A stretch of 64,000 bases of DNA, from contig NC_092573.1 in the NCBI RefSeq assembly GCF_037975245.1, forward strand, positions 18,670,265 to 18,734,264, in the 5' to 3' direction. How positions within the stretch are numbered: the first letter of the stretch is position 1; each line of letters begins with the position of its first letter. Below the pieces are notes generated by a model, which saw only the letters and a list, made by a program, of their open reading frames with translations, made no database searches and was not told where the DNA came from. Origin of the DNA: Apostichopus japonicus. Taxonomy: Eukaryota; Echinodermata; Holothuroidea; Aspidochirotida; Stichopodidae. A program made the translations under genes and the position numbers. Shown in pieces: positions 1 through 19,791 of the stretch.

Positions 1-663
1 TGCCTGGAAGATCCACATGAATCTTCAACACGTCCCTCATCATGAGTTTGGTTTTCAGATAAATAGGTACAGGTGCCATACGAGCTGTAAACGTTAGGCC
101 TTTGCCTATTTAATTATTAATATTAGGGCCTAGCCTACTCCAGTCTCACGTCTCAGTGTGTAACTGACTCATATGGACGAATTGTCAATTTGTCAAGTAA
201 CGCAATAACGTTATTTTGTGAAAATCCGACCACTTTTACCTGCTAGTCCTCAGCACAGTCACCGGGCACACATGCATTGCGTTCATATCAAAAATAGGAA
301 CTGAAGCCTTCACTTTGGTTGTTCAGCGTAATAAAGTGACTGTAACTAGTATAGGCCTTGGCTATTAGTACGTAATTCCATGTACACTACTGAAACCGGG
401 ATCGGCATAAGTTTACACAAGGGCGCAGACATGTTGTTTATCCAGGAAATGCCTGCGATTGGCTGAAACCCTAAATCTTTTCTGAGATCTATTTTGATTG
501 GTGCTAACACTCTGTGACAACGTCGTAGTGATCGGGTGCAGAAAATACGGAATAGGAATGGAACATGTACCCTGAGTCTGAATGGGTTAAGTCGGCAAAA
601 ATCCCACTAGAGGACATGAACGCCAACCGAGCGCTACAACGTATGAGTAAGAGTTATAAGTTA
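1..663. other. Gene-free left edge
   Basis: I see no exon, RNA gene or clear repeat boundary in this stretch. It is ordinary AT-rich sequence leading up to the reverse-transcriptase remnant that starts at 664. Confidence 0.5.
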
Positions 664-898
664 TTAGATAACAAAATCAGAGTTTGTTAGCTTGTCTTTG
701 AAACATTCTAGACTAGGTGCATTCACCATGTCTGATGGCAAAGCATTCCAATCTTTCAAGGTGAGGGGGAAGAAGGAATATTTATATAAATTCTTTCTAG
801 CGTAGGGAACTTGGGAGTTAAGATCATGTTTATTTCTTGTGTTAACACTTTTTGTTGGGATTGGTATGAAAAGGGACCAGGAGGGTTAATAGCGAACA
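664..898 (-). pseudogene. Non-LTR retrotransposon reverse transcriptase, C-terminal remnant
   Basis: Read on the minus strand, this segment encodes about 65 residues ending in a stop at 664-666. The pattern VPYARKN, SFFPLTLKDWNALP, then VNAPSLECFK matches the conserved tail that follows the reverse transcriptase domain of many CR1/RTE/L2-type LINEs (a 'FFPRTIxDWNxLP' block). Only the end of the ORF remains. Upstream coding sequence is absent, and the reading is cut off at 899 by the target-site duplication and LTR of the BEL/Pao element. The family assignment is from pattern memory; the LINE clade is not resolved. Confidence 0.5.
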
Positions 899-903
899 GG
901 CAG
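899..903. repeat. Target-site duplication (left copy) of the BEL/Pao element
   Basis: The five bases GGCAG lie immediately left of the TGTAAA start of the left LTR and are repeated exactly at 7450-7454, right after the TTTACA end of the right LTR. A 5-bp duplication is normal for BEL/Pao integrases. Confidence 0.9.
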
Positions 904-1479
904 TGTAAATCAATATAGATTTCTTTAGGCCGTATTCCTGTAATCCAAAGATTATTCAACGCAGAAGAAATGTTGAGTCGATTCGTGGTTTATTAGCTTT
1001 GATATCTGGTAACTATCTGGTAATCTTTTAATCTGTTAATCTGCTAATCTGTCAATCTGTCAATCTGGTAACTAAATAAATAAAAACGAAACATACGTTT
1101 GTAATTAAACAATCAGGAAATCGATTAATGAATAAGTCAATTATTGAAGGATAAATACATAAATCCAAATCATACAGAATAAATAATCATGTATGCAACA
1201 AATATACAACGTTATATCAATAAAAACACAACTTACATAAAATCTTTGGTTTAACACTGGAAAATGCTTCTTGCTTCAATACATTCTTGATATCGACTGA
1301 ACTCAAATTACGGTAAATGAACGTAAAGACAGAACCAACGAAAACAACAAATTTCAAACACATACTCACGCACGCACGCACACTCGCACAAACACGCACA
1401 CGCGCAGTAGCACTGCAACTTTACATGACGCACACTCCGTAACAATACACAAACAACACATCGTGTGAGCGCGTTTACA
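904..1479 (-). repeat. BEL/Pao LTR, left copy (3' LTR of the minus-strand element)
   Basis: This 576-bp repeat begins TGTAAA and ends TTTACA, giving short inverted termini. It appears identical by eye to 6874-7449 over its full length. Inside it is a run of octamer variants of the form AATCTGTC/AATCTGTT near 1020-1068 and a CA/CG-rich stretch near 1368-1405. Because the element runs on the minus strand, this copy is the 3' LTR. Identity of the two LTRs means very few or no mutations since insertion. Confidence 0.96.
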
Positions 1480-1491
1480 CTCCCCCCTGTT
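1480..1491 (-). other. Polypurine tract of the BEL/Pao element
   Basis: On the minus strand the bases directly upstream of the 3' LTR read AACAGGGGGGAG. A purine run touching the LTR is where plus-strand DNA synthesis is primed in LTR retrotransposons. Between it and the stop codon (1589) are about 100 bases without other features. Confidence 0.85.
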
Positions 1492-1588
1492 AAATCATAT
1501 GGATTTTACACACATTTACAACCAATCAAACAATTTAGTACACTGAGACAAAGTAATAAATATATTCAAAGAAAAATCAACAATGAGA

Positions 1589-4500
1589 CTAATCAGACAT
1601 TCTCTTTACAATACACAATTTCGTAATCGGTCTTTTGAGTATTTTATTACGAACCTTAACCTCAACGCTTCTTACTTTCCCATCGCTACTCTTGAAAACT
1701 GTAATGACTCTAGCCAAAGGCCATTTTCCGCGTGGAATTGTTTCGTCGGTGAGGAGAACTATGTCCCCAATGACAACATTTTCTTTCGGAAAATTCCACT
1801 TATGGCGTTTTTGTAGGAGAGGCAGATATTCTTTCCGCCATCTACTCCAAAACAAAGAAGCAAGGTACTGTACTTGAAGCCACCTTTTACGGCCGAAAGA
1901 GACTCCTGCGTCGACTGGGTTGTCAGGCCCATGTCTCATCAAAAGTAGGTGGTTCGGAGTAAGAGGCTCCTCATCTTTTGGATCTGAGGAGAAGTCAGTG
2001 AGAGGTCTTGAGTTGAGAATAGATTCAACCTCAGCAAGTACAGTAGGAAGAACCTCATCAGTGACCGTTTGCTGCCTCAGGACGCCTCTTAGAATCCTTC
2101 TAACCGACCTGATAAGCCTTTCCCATGCTCCTCCGAAATGGCTGGCTGTAGGAGGGTTAAAGTGCCACTCACAACCTTTACTATGAAAAAAGGCTTCTAC
2201 ATCATCTTTATTCATAGCTTTAAAGGCATTTCTCAACTCTTTCTCGCCAGCTTGGAAATTAGAGCCGTTGTCGCTAAAAATCTTAACTGGCTGACCTCTT
2301 CTTGCTACAAAACGTCTGAAAGCATTAAGGAAGGAATCAGCATCCAGAGATTCACAAACTTCCAAATGAACAGCTCTGGAGGACAAGCAAGTAAAAATGC
2401 AACCGAACCTCTTTACGGTCGAGCGACCTCTTTTCGCTTCGAATGGCCCAAAATAGTCCACGCCGACAAAACTAAAAGGAGGTTTGTCAGAGGAGACTCT
2501 CTCCGAAGGCAATGCGGCCATTATCTGACAAGAAGGCCGTGCAAGGATCTTACAACAAATAACGCACTTACTTACTACACTCTTCACTGCTGTTCGACCA
2601 TTCAGTAGCCAAAACTTTTGCCGAATGGCACTTAACGTCATGGCCAAACCACCATGACCTACCGACTCATGATAATATCTAATAATGAGTGTGACTACTG
2701 CTCCCCTAGGGGGCAAGATAATTGGGTGCTTAACGTCATTTCCCAAATCAGCATTGTCGAGACGACCCCCTGCTCTAAGTACATTCCCAAGAAGAATGGG
2801 TTTGAGTTTAAATAATCGCTGGTCACGCTGCCAGGATTTAAACGCCGATTTTTGGACCCACGAAATTATGGTAGTTTCACTCGCTTCGATTTCTGATACA
2901 GACAGATTTATGCCACTTGCTGCCAATGAACCTCTACACTTATTAACAAAGCGAAAGACCCAAGCTAACACCTTGACTAACTTGGTCCACGATGAAAACC
3001 TGGAGATTAACTGCTCAGAAAAAATATCATTAACTAAAGTAGTTACATTAAGAACAACAGACTTTCCTATATCTGTGTCTCCAGACAAATCAATATCATC
3101 ATGTTTCAGTGAAGGCCATGCGCTTTCTTTCTTCGAAAGGAAACTTGGGCCGGAGAGCCACGTTCCTAAATCATACGTACCCCTCGAGCCATCATCGGCT
3201 GGGTTTTCTTTGGAGCCTACATGTCTCCATTGATTTGGAGAGGACAAATCATGAATCTTGGACACTCGGTTCGCAACGAAGGTTTTAAACCGCTTATCCT
3301 CGTTGCGAATGTACCCAAGGACAATCATTGAGTCCGTCCAAAATATAACATCATCGAGATCAAACCTAATCTCTTGTTTGATCGACGTGTACAACGTCAC
3401 TGCAAGAACCGCGCCCATTAACTCGAGCCTAGGAATAGACACGGGCTTCATTGGGCTGACTTTGGCCTTTCCTTGAATGAATGAGCAGCTTGCTTCACTG
3501 TCAGCACCTATCACGCGGAGATATGCCACTGCAGCATATCCTCTCTGAGATGCGTCACAAAACACGTGAAGCTGGACGCGCTGTGCGTTATCTAACTGTA
3601 GCCAACGAGGGATCTGTATAGATGAAAGAAGAGGAACATTTTGAAGCCACTTCTTCCATGTCACAAGTTCTTCGTCCGTCAAGGGTTTGTCCCAATCAGA
3701 CCCTTTGCGACAAATATCTTGTAAGAGGCACCGTGCAATGACAACAAAGGGAGCAGCAAAACCCAATGGGTCAAAGATCGAGCTTGATATTGACAATAAC
3801 CCTCGCCTTGTAAAGGGTTTGTCGGGCAACGACACGTTGAATAGGAAATTGTCATTTTCGGCATTCCAACTCACTCCCAGTGTTCGCTCAGTTGGAAGAG
3901 TCTCCAGGCTATTACGTAAATTTGGAGCTCTTTCGGACTCTGGGATGCTTTGGAGAACGGCACGATCGTTACTAACCCACTTCGTGAGTCTAAAGCCGCC
4001 CTTACTTAAAATACTTCTAATGCGTTCCACAACTTCTATTGCAACAGTTGGATCATCGACTGAAGCCAGAAGATCGTCTACATAAAAGTTGTTCCTTATG
4101 AACTGAATGGCTTTCTTACCTACAATGTCCTGATTATGTAACTCGTTGTCCCTGGCCGTACGCTGTAACGCATAGCCGGCGCAAGCTGGACTTGACGTGG
4201 CACCAAAGAGATGCACCGTCATTCTATATTCAAGCGGTTCACTTTCTAGATTACCGCCAGGCCACCACAAGAACCTGAAGACATCGCGGTCTTCGCTTAT
4301 CACCTGCACTTGGTGAAACATTGCCTCTACGTCAGCAACTAGTGCAATTCGCTGCTGCCTAAATCTGTGGAGAACACCCACGAGACTGTTTATCGTGTCT
4401 GGGCCTTTCAATAAACACGAGTTTAATGAAGTATCCCTCCACTTCGCTGCACAATCATAGACTACTCTGACCTTGTCTTTGTGGGGATGAACAACTGGAT

Positions 4501-6850
4501 GGTGAGGCAGATACCAAACATTACCAGCCTTACCTTCACCTTGAACCCGTTCGGCATAACCTTTCGCAATGTAACCTTCTACGGTTTCTGTATACTTTTG
4601 ACGCATTACATTGTCTCTTAATAGCTTACGTTTTATGTTTCTTAGACGTGATTCAGCTAACGGTTTATTGGAAGGTAAGAAATGGTAATCGTCCTTCCAC
4701 AGAAGTCCTATCTGGTAGTGACCTTCACTAGTAAGTGAGGCAGTAGATTCTAATATACCTTTGGCTCTCTTGTCTTGGACAGAATCACCTTCACCAATAC
4801 TCGCATCGTCTACAGACCAAGAACTTTTAAGTAAACTTAAGATCTCTCCATTCGAGCAACAAGATATACGATGGATGTTCTTTCTATCGCTACGACCACT
4901 GAAACCTGTAGGACCCATAACAGACCAACCAAGGGGTGTCTTTACTCCATACGGATCCCCCGTTCCACCACGCCTCTCATCCATAACCCAAAATGCTTCG
5001 GGAACATCCGCCCCTATTAGTAGATCAAGGTTGTATCTTGAGATATCCCCCCAGGGAATAAGTTTCAAATGTTGCCACCGGTTGAGGTCACGAGCAGAGG
5101 GGACACTATCATCACTATTGGGTAGTTTTGGAACAGAAAGAGCAGTTATTGACAAATCATTACTTTCATTCTCCCCTTTAACGGTAATATCAAATGTTGA
5201 ACCGATCTTAGGTTCGACTCCGTTAACCGTCGAAGACGTGTAAGACGTCGGTTTTCCCTTTACACCCAACTTCTTCCTAAGGGATTCTGAACACAGAGTA
5301 GTGTCTGACCCACTGTCCAAAATAGCCAGGGTATGCACTCGATTACCATTGTTACCGGTCACTGTAACCGGCAGAATTCTCAAGAAAACGTTACTACCAC
5401 AAACAGCGGTGTTTGACATAACAGAGATATTCTCTTGATTGGGTGGAGGATGAAGTAGATCATTGTGTTTGTTAGACTGACAGAACGTGCAAACGGTATC
5501 CCTTCTACATTTAGCCACCGAATGACCAGGAAATAGACACCTAAAACACAACCTCTTTGTCCTAACAATGTCTAGCCTCTGGTTGTAACTCATGTTGCAG
5601 AACGACTCACAGTCAAAAATCCTATGATCATCATCACAGGCAAAACACTTAAGAGATCTACCTTTCATAAAATTAGATTTCACGCGAGGTTTCTCGTCAC
5701 TCACCACGCTACTCGACTTACCTATATTCCTACCAAACATGTTAGACGAAATTTCAGCTTGACCTGTCAGATACGATAGAAGGTCATTAAATTCTGGTTC
5801 TCTACTCTCATGTATCTTTTGGGCGACATTTGCCCACCCAGTTTGAAGATAAACAGGTAACAAACTGTGAATCTTAAGAAGGTTACTTGTTGAATTTAGG
5901 TCATTTACATACCCCATCTGAGTTAAGGTAACGTAACACCTCTGCATTTCGGATATGAGCTTCCACAAGCTTTCTCCGTCATTAGCCTTAATCGTTTTGC
6001 GATTAACCAATTTACTCATCAAAGAATTCAGAATCAGATGCGGTTGACCAAATTGACGTTTCAAAATTGCCTTCGCGCTTTCGTAACCTTCGTCACCTAG
6101 AAGCGCGCAACTTTCGATGCAGAAACGCGCTTTACCTTTACATAGCTGCAGCAAATACTGCAAACGCGCGGCATCACCGCTCAATTTACTTGCCACGTTA
6201 ACTTCGAAATTGGTTATGAAGTACCAATAATCTGTGGGGTCTCCATTAAACTCAAATACCTCAGCCTTCGGTAACTCTAATGCCAATTTGAGTTCGTTAA
6301 ACCCGAATACATAGTTGGAATCACAACTAGAACTATACCTATTTGAACTTAAATGTGGAAGACCTTCACCATTCTTCATGTCTACGTTACTATTATTACC
6401 ATCGGTAATATCATTAACTTCCTTAGAGCTAACACAATGACTAACGTTACTATGCTTAGTAAAAATACCGTTATCATCATTGTCGGTTAACCTCTTTTCC
6501 TCGTCGCCTTCGGGAGCTTCTGAGATCCTCTCGGGCCCTTTTCTGCTGAGGTCTACATACCTCTCGACTTCGATCTTTACGGCGATGAACTTGCTGACTA
6601 CGTCCGCCATCCATTCTTCTTCCAAAATAAACTTATCTTCTTCCAAAAGCTTTTCAATCACAGCTTGGTGGGCCTCTTCTATTGCTTCTAAATTTTTATT
6701 CGCTTTCTCTAAGAGTTCCTTCACAGAGTCTATTCCTGCGTCCTCTCTAATGAGAGTAGAAATAGAATTAATCGCTCTAGTCAAGGTCCCCTTCTTATTC
6801 CTGCGCCGTATTAACAGCGTCTTCATCGTAAGGGCCTCGTCCGTTGACAT
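1589..6850 (-). CDS. BEL/Pao gag-pol polyprotein
   Basis: This is a single ORF of 1753 codons from the ATG at 6848-6850; an in-frame TTG lies two codons upstream, preceded by a stop. Residues 1-400 are a gag-like region with a charged helical N-terminus. A zinc knuckle CX2CX4HX4C starts at C435, and a further CX2C...H...H cluster follows. The aspartic protease has DSGS at 512-515. Reverse transcriptase has a catalytic Asp near 840 and YVDD at 923-926. RNase H has acidic residues near 1099, 1143 and 1173. The integrase zinc domain is H1394, H1399, C1429, C1432, with the DDE triad D1465, D1527, E1577 and the FGGAWERL block. No stop or frameshift is visible, so the polyprotein should be functional, to be processed by its own protease. 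Confidence 0.96.
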   Translation of the reverse strand: MSTDEALTMKTLLIRRRNKKGTLTRAINSISTLIREDAGIDSVKELLEKANKNLEAIEEAHQAVIEKLLEEDKFILEEEWMADVVSKFIAVKIEVERYVDLSRKGPERISEAPEGDEEKRLTDNDDNGIFTKHSNVSHCVSSKEVNDITDGNNSNVDMKNGEGLPHLSSNRYSSSCDSNYVFGFNELKLALELPKAEVFEFNGDPTDYWYFITNFEVNVASKLSGDAARLQYLLQLCKGKARFCIESCALLGDEGYESAKAILKRQFGQPHLILNSLMSKLVNRKTIKANDGESLWKLISEMQRCYVTLTQMGYVNDLNSTSNLLKIHSLLPVYLQTGWANVAQKIHESREPEFNDLLSYLTGQAEISSNMFGRNIGKSSSVVSDEKPRVKSNFMKGRSLKCFACDDDHRIFDCESFCNMSYNQRLDIVRTKRLCFRCLFPGHSVAKCRRDTVCTFCQSNKHNDLLHPPPNQENISVMSNTAVCGSNVFLRILPVTVTGNNGNRVHTLAILDSGSDTTLCSESLRKKLGVKGKPTSYTSSTVNGVEPKIGSTFDITVKGENESNDLSITALSVPKLPNSDDSVPSARDLNRWQHLKLIPWGDISRYNLDLLIGADVPEAFWVMDERRGGTGDPYGVKTPLGWSVMGPTGFSGRSDRKNIHRISCCSNGEILSLLKSSWSVDDASIGEGDSVQDKRAKGILESTASLTSEGHYQIGLLWKDDYHFLPSNKPLAESRLRNIKRKLLRDNVMRQKYTETVEGYIAKGYAERVQGEGKAGNVWYLPHHPVVHPHKDKVRVVYDCAAKWRDTSLNSCLLKGPDTINSLVGVLHRFRQQRIALVADVEAMFHQVQVISEDRDVFRFLWWPGGNLESEPLEYRMTVHLFGATSSPACAGYALQRTARDNELHNQDIVGKKAIQFIRNNFYVDDLLASVDDPTVAIEVVERIRSILSKGGFRLTKWVSNDRAVLQSIPESERAPNLRNSLETLPTERTLGVSWNAENDNFLFNVSLPDKPFTRRGLLSISSSIFDPLGFAAPFVVIARCLLQDICRKGSDWDKPLTDEELVTWKKWLQNVPLLSSIQIPRWLQLDNAQRVQLHVFCDASQRGYAAVAYLRVIGADSEASCSFIQGKAKVSPMKPVSIPRLELMGAVLAVTLYTSIKQEIRFDLDDVIFWTDSMIVLGYIRNEDKRFKTFVANRVSKIHDLSSPNQWRHVGSKENPADDGSRGTYDLGTWLSGPSFLSKKESAWPSLKHDDIDLSGDTDIGKSVVLNVTTLVNDIFSEQLISRFSSWTKLVKVLAWVFRFVNKCRGSLAASGINLSVSEIEASETTIISWVQKSAFKSWQRDQRLFKLKPILLGNVLRAGGRLDNADLGNDVKHPIILPPRGAVVTLIIRYYHESVGHGGLAMTLSAIRQKFWLLNGRTAVKSVVSKCVICCKILARPSCQIMAALPSERVSSDKPPFSFVGVDYFGPFEAKRGRSTVKRFGCIFTCLSSRAVHLEVCESLDADSFLNAFRRFVARRGQPVKIFSDNGSNFQAGEKELRNAFKAMNKDDVEAFFHSKGCEWHFNPPTASHFGGAWERLIRSVRRILRGVLRQQTVTDEVLPTVLAEVESILNSRPLTDFSSDPKDEEPLTPNHLLLMRHGPDNPVDAGVSFGRKRWLQVQYLASLFWSRWRKEYLPLLQKRHKWNFPKENVVIGDIVLLTDETIPRGKWPLARVITVFKSSDGKVRSVEVKVRNKILKRPITKLCIVKRMSD

Positions 6851-6873
6851 CTTCAATTATAGATTTTATTTAC
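6851..6873 (-). other. Very short leader between 5' LTR and gag start
   Basis: Only 23 nt separate the end of the 5' LTR from the ATG. The bases right after the LTR (minus strand GTAAATAAAATC) do not begin with the TGG expected of a primer-binding site complementary to a tRNA 3' end. Priming may use an internal tRNA segment or another mode. Confidence 0.6.
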
Positions 6874-7449
6874 TGTAAATCAATATAGATTTCTTTAGGC
6901 CGTATTCCTGTAATCCAAAGATTATTCAACGCAGAAGAAATGTTGAGTCGATTCGTGGTTTATTAGCTTTGATATCTGGTAACTATCTGGTAATCTTTTA
7001 ATCTGTTAATCTGCTAATCTGTCAATCTGTCAATCTGGTAACTAAATAAATAAAAACGAAACATACGTTTGTAATTAAACAATCAGGAAATCGATTAATG
7101 AATAAGTCAATTATTGAAGGATAAATACATAAATCCAAATCATACAGAATAAATAATCATGTATGCAACAAATATACAACGTTATATCAATAAAAACACA
7201 ACTTACATAAAATCTTTGGTTTAACACTGGAAAATGCTTCTTGCTTCAATACATTCTTGATATCGACTGAACTCAAATTACGGTAAATGAACGTAAAGAC
7301 AGAACCAACGAAAACAACAAATTTCAAACACATACTCACGCACGCACGCACACTCGCACAAACACGCACACGCGCAGTAGCACTGCAACTTTACATGACG
7401 CACACTCCGTAACAATACACAAACAACACATCGTGTGAGCGCGTTTACA
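6874..7449 (-). repeat. BEL/Pao LTR, right copy (5' LTR)
   Basis: This is the same 576-bp unit as 904-1479, TGTAAA...TTTACA. Every line of sequence I compared was identical. As the 5' LTR it should hold the promoter; the transcript would run leftward. Confidence 0.96.
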
Positions 7450-7454
7450 GGCAG

Positions 7455-7830
7455 GTTTTAAAGGGTGTGGAGACTCACACAAAAAGATACGTCTAATGCC
7501 GGTAATCTGACCTAGTTTCGAATGAGGTGTAACAGAAGTGTTAGACACCACCATCGATTCCAGAAAATACACACACAGCTTGCTACCGTCGGTAATTAGG
7601 CACTAGTGTACAGTCAGTACATACAGCTGCGGTCAATACCCACAGCACAGTGTATAAACGATACAGCGATGGACTTCTCAGGTCCAGCTAAAGATAACAA
7701 GGTATCACGTTTCATTACTGTCTGCATTATGTAGCGACACGAACAAAACGTCACTTGCAAGCAACAGAAAGTTAACTTTTTCAGATGGCCGCACACAGTT
7801 TGGGGCGAGTCTTCAATGCCTTTAAGGTAT
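7455..7830. repeat. Dispersed repeat, copy 1 (second copy at 47523-47900)
   Basis: About 375 bp here align in the same orientation with 47523-47900. Shared blocks include GTTAGACACCACCATCGAT, the ACAGTCAGTAC segment, GTCATTACTGTCTGCAT, AGCAAC.GAAAGTTAACTTTTT and GCGAGTCTTCAATGCCTTTAA. Scattered substitutions and small indels separate the copies. Neither copy has a convincing shared protein frame, so I treat it as non-coding repeat rather than a gene. The second copy lies directly downstream of the alpha-glucosidase stop codon. Confidence 0.75.
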
Positions 7831-10236
7831 CATGTGCAATTGACTTTGACAAAGGGCATACAAAACTGTGGAAAGAAGATTATCAACTGATGAACATATC
7901 ACTGTCAGTAAATAATTGGTCTGTCAGAGATTCAGAAACAAGTGACTGTTACAAACTGTGGCAGCAGCGTAACCAAAGGTGATGTGAAAATGGAGTAACC
8001 GACAGTTGGAGTCCGAATATGAATGGATACAAAAGGATGACTACGGAACTAGTTCTTCAGCAAATGCAAAGACCTTCAAAACCACTACTGTAGGAGTATG
8101 TAGTAGCCTACGCAGGGTGTGGGGAAGGTGTGGGCACCTCAGCAGCGTAGGTCATTTGAAAATCTTACCCACAGGATGTGATGAAGTGTTTGAAATCGGT
8201 CAGTCATTTTCAACATTTTCAGAATTAACAGGTGCTGACAGTATTCTACAAATTTGGGTCCTACAAGCCTAGTTGACGACATAGACCGTTTCTAGAAAGT
8301 GTATGCTGCTTATGGTGCTATTCAGGCTTAAGCAAAAACAAGTGCTGATGTCAGTGTTAACCTTACTTCAAAAGGGATCTCACTAATAACATGTCAGTTT
8401 TCAAAAGTACTTTGCAAGACGGTTGTCAAATCATTCTCAGATATTGTGGAGTGTATGAGATATGACAAGGCTTTTGGGTAAAACAAAGAGGCATTGAGGG
8501 GTGGCTTGTAAAATTTTTGTTAAAGATTCAACACGAGTGATCATCATTTGACTTATTTTATAACATATTTGGAGGCAATAATAGTGACATTCAAGGAGAT
8601 TTGTCCCATAGAAACCTTCCAATTTTAGTCTTTTACTGAAAAACTCCCCCTCCTCTAACCCCTTCCAACTACAGTTTATTCTAGAAAAGAAATGGACTTA
8701 CACAAAATATAATTAAGCTCGTTATGAAGCTTTTATTCACAAAGAAATATCTGTCAGATCTTCTTAATACATGTTACCAAAAAACAGAATGAGTAGTATC
8801 GGATCCCCCTATAACTTTTGGAATTTGATGACAGTGAATGGAATCTTTGTCAACTGCAATCTTTCATTTCCCAGCTAGTGTGCAGCTAGCTACTGACAAG
8901 TGATACATATACGGTATCATAACACCACAACTGACCCCACCGATTGCATGACTTCGCTCTGATTAAAAGATCAACCTTCATCTAAATTCTCAACAAATAC
9001 AAAAGAATCTTAACAAGTGAAGTATTTATGGACAAAACAATCAAATGGTATTTAATTGATATATGCCAAATATGACCTCCAACCCCACTTACTAAAATTC
9101 ACACCAGTGGTCTATTTCTTCCTTCCCAAATTTGCACTTGGGTCAAACAGTTCACTTCAAATCCTTTGTGAAACACACAAAACACACAAAGTTTCCTTAT
9201 ATTCTTTAGAGTCACACAAGATTTGATGTTTCCAAGAAGATTGACCCAATTTCTTGCACCAAATTAAGTTTTCATATGGTAGCCTCTTCCAAACTTGCCA
9301 AGCTGATACAAAGAGTCATTCCAAAATTGATGGTAGTTTTCTACATCAGTTACAATATAATTAACTAACTGATACATGATGTATTATTAAGGCAATGATC
9401 TTGTCATGACTCCTGCTTTGATACAACTGAATAATCAATGCAGAAACAGAAGTAAAAGTATTAAGAATATTCAGTCCACAAAATATCCACAATGTTCTTT
9501 GAAAGAAATTATGCATTATGGCTTAATTGAACAACAAAGGGACAAAAATTTAAGATCTAAACTTTTGCAAAGGGATAGATCTCCACTGAATGTGTTCAAC
9601 TTTTTATAAAGCTAGTGTTTTGCAATACAAAACTAGAACAATAGTCTGAAATCCATAATCAGCAAGCTATTTGAACACCAGTTTAAGTAAGTCATCCAAT
9701 GTGCCCATGCACAATTTTATCATGAGTGATTTTTCCCCTTTGTCAGACTATTGTGCTACATTATCTACTTTGATGTCAATCTTTGACAGATAAACGTAAG
9801 ATCTTTTTAAGTTGCTCCACATTACCATCACCTGTTACGTCTGATTCACATCGAGTTTGCCAATGCCGTTAATAATGCGGACGTGTAGCACTGGAGTATT
9901 TTAATGGAAAATTTAGAAATTCCTGAAAGTCAGAAATGTTATCTCTTAATACAAAGGAAAAGATAAATAAAAAAATGATACAGGCTGGATCCAAGTTAAG
10001 GTAGTGCTTAAGGACCTTTGGTAGATCGTACAACCATCTCACATACGTCAGGCCAATTTCTTCTCTGCTTTATGCTCAGAGGATACAGGACAATACCAAC
10101 TTTTCTATCTGCCAGAAGTTTCTGAATGTAAAGTATACAGACACCACGTCCAGTCTGGGCTAGGAGGACTTCGCCGCATTTTATTCTTAGAGAAGGAATC
10201 AGTTTGACCAAATTTTCATTACAAACAAAAAACAAT
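7831..10236. other. Gene-free spacer between repeat and PSMA4
   Basis: I see no exon or recognisable element here. Two AATAAA signals for the PSMA4 minus-strand transcript lie at the right edge (10180-10185 and 10237-10242). Confidence 0.5.
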
Positions 10237-10242
10237 TTTATT
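10237..10242 (-). promoter_or_regulatory. PSMA4 polyadenylation signal
   Basis: On the minus strand AATAAA begins only seven bases after the TGA stop of PSMA4, implying a 3' UTR of a few tens of bases. A second AATAAA at 10180-10185 could give a slightly longer form. Confidence 0.65.
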
Positions 10243-10248
10243 CAGTTC

Positions 10249-19791
<9,543 letters not shown>

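Larger units (their letters stand above)
899..7454 (-). mobile_element. Full-length BEL/Pao LTR retrotransposon with target-site duplications
   Basis: The element consists of 5' LTR (6874-7449), a 23-nt leader, one gag-pol ORF (1589-6850), a short 3' untranslated part, a polypurine tract beside the 3' LTR, and 3' LTR (904-1479), bounded by GGCAG duplications. All catalytic motifs of protease, reverse transcriptase, RNase H and integrase are present in one uninterrupted frame, so this copy looks autonomous. It has no env-like extra ORF. It sits between a LINE remnant and a 0.4-kb duplicated segment, a repeat-rich spot away from host exons. Class assignment rests on gene order protease-RT-RNaseH-integrase and on BEL/Pao-style motifs. 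Confidence 0.95.

Noticed and set aside
1217-1399. Identical 60-codon minus-strand ORFs at 1217-1399 and 7187-7369
   Set aside because: They are the same stretch of the two LTRs, overlap the CA-rich part, and match no protein family; identity simply reflects LTR identity.
1635-6878. Several plus-strand ORFs of 70-180 codons inside the BEL/Pao element
   Set aside because: They lie antisense to the strongly motif-supported gag-pol frame and show no domain features.
8437-8622. Minus-strand 61-codon ORF and similar short ORFs at 8-10 kb
   Set aside because: No start context, splice signals, homology or codon pattern distinguishes them from chance ORFs.
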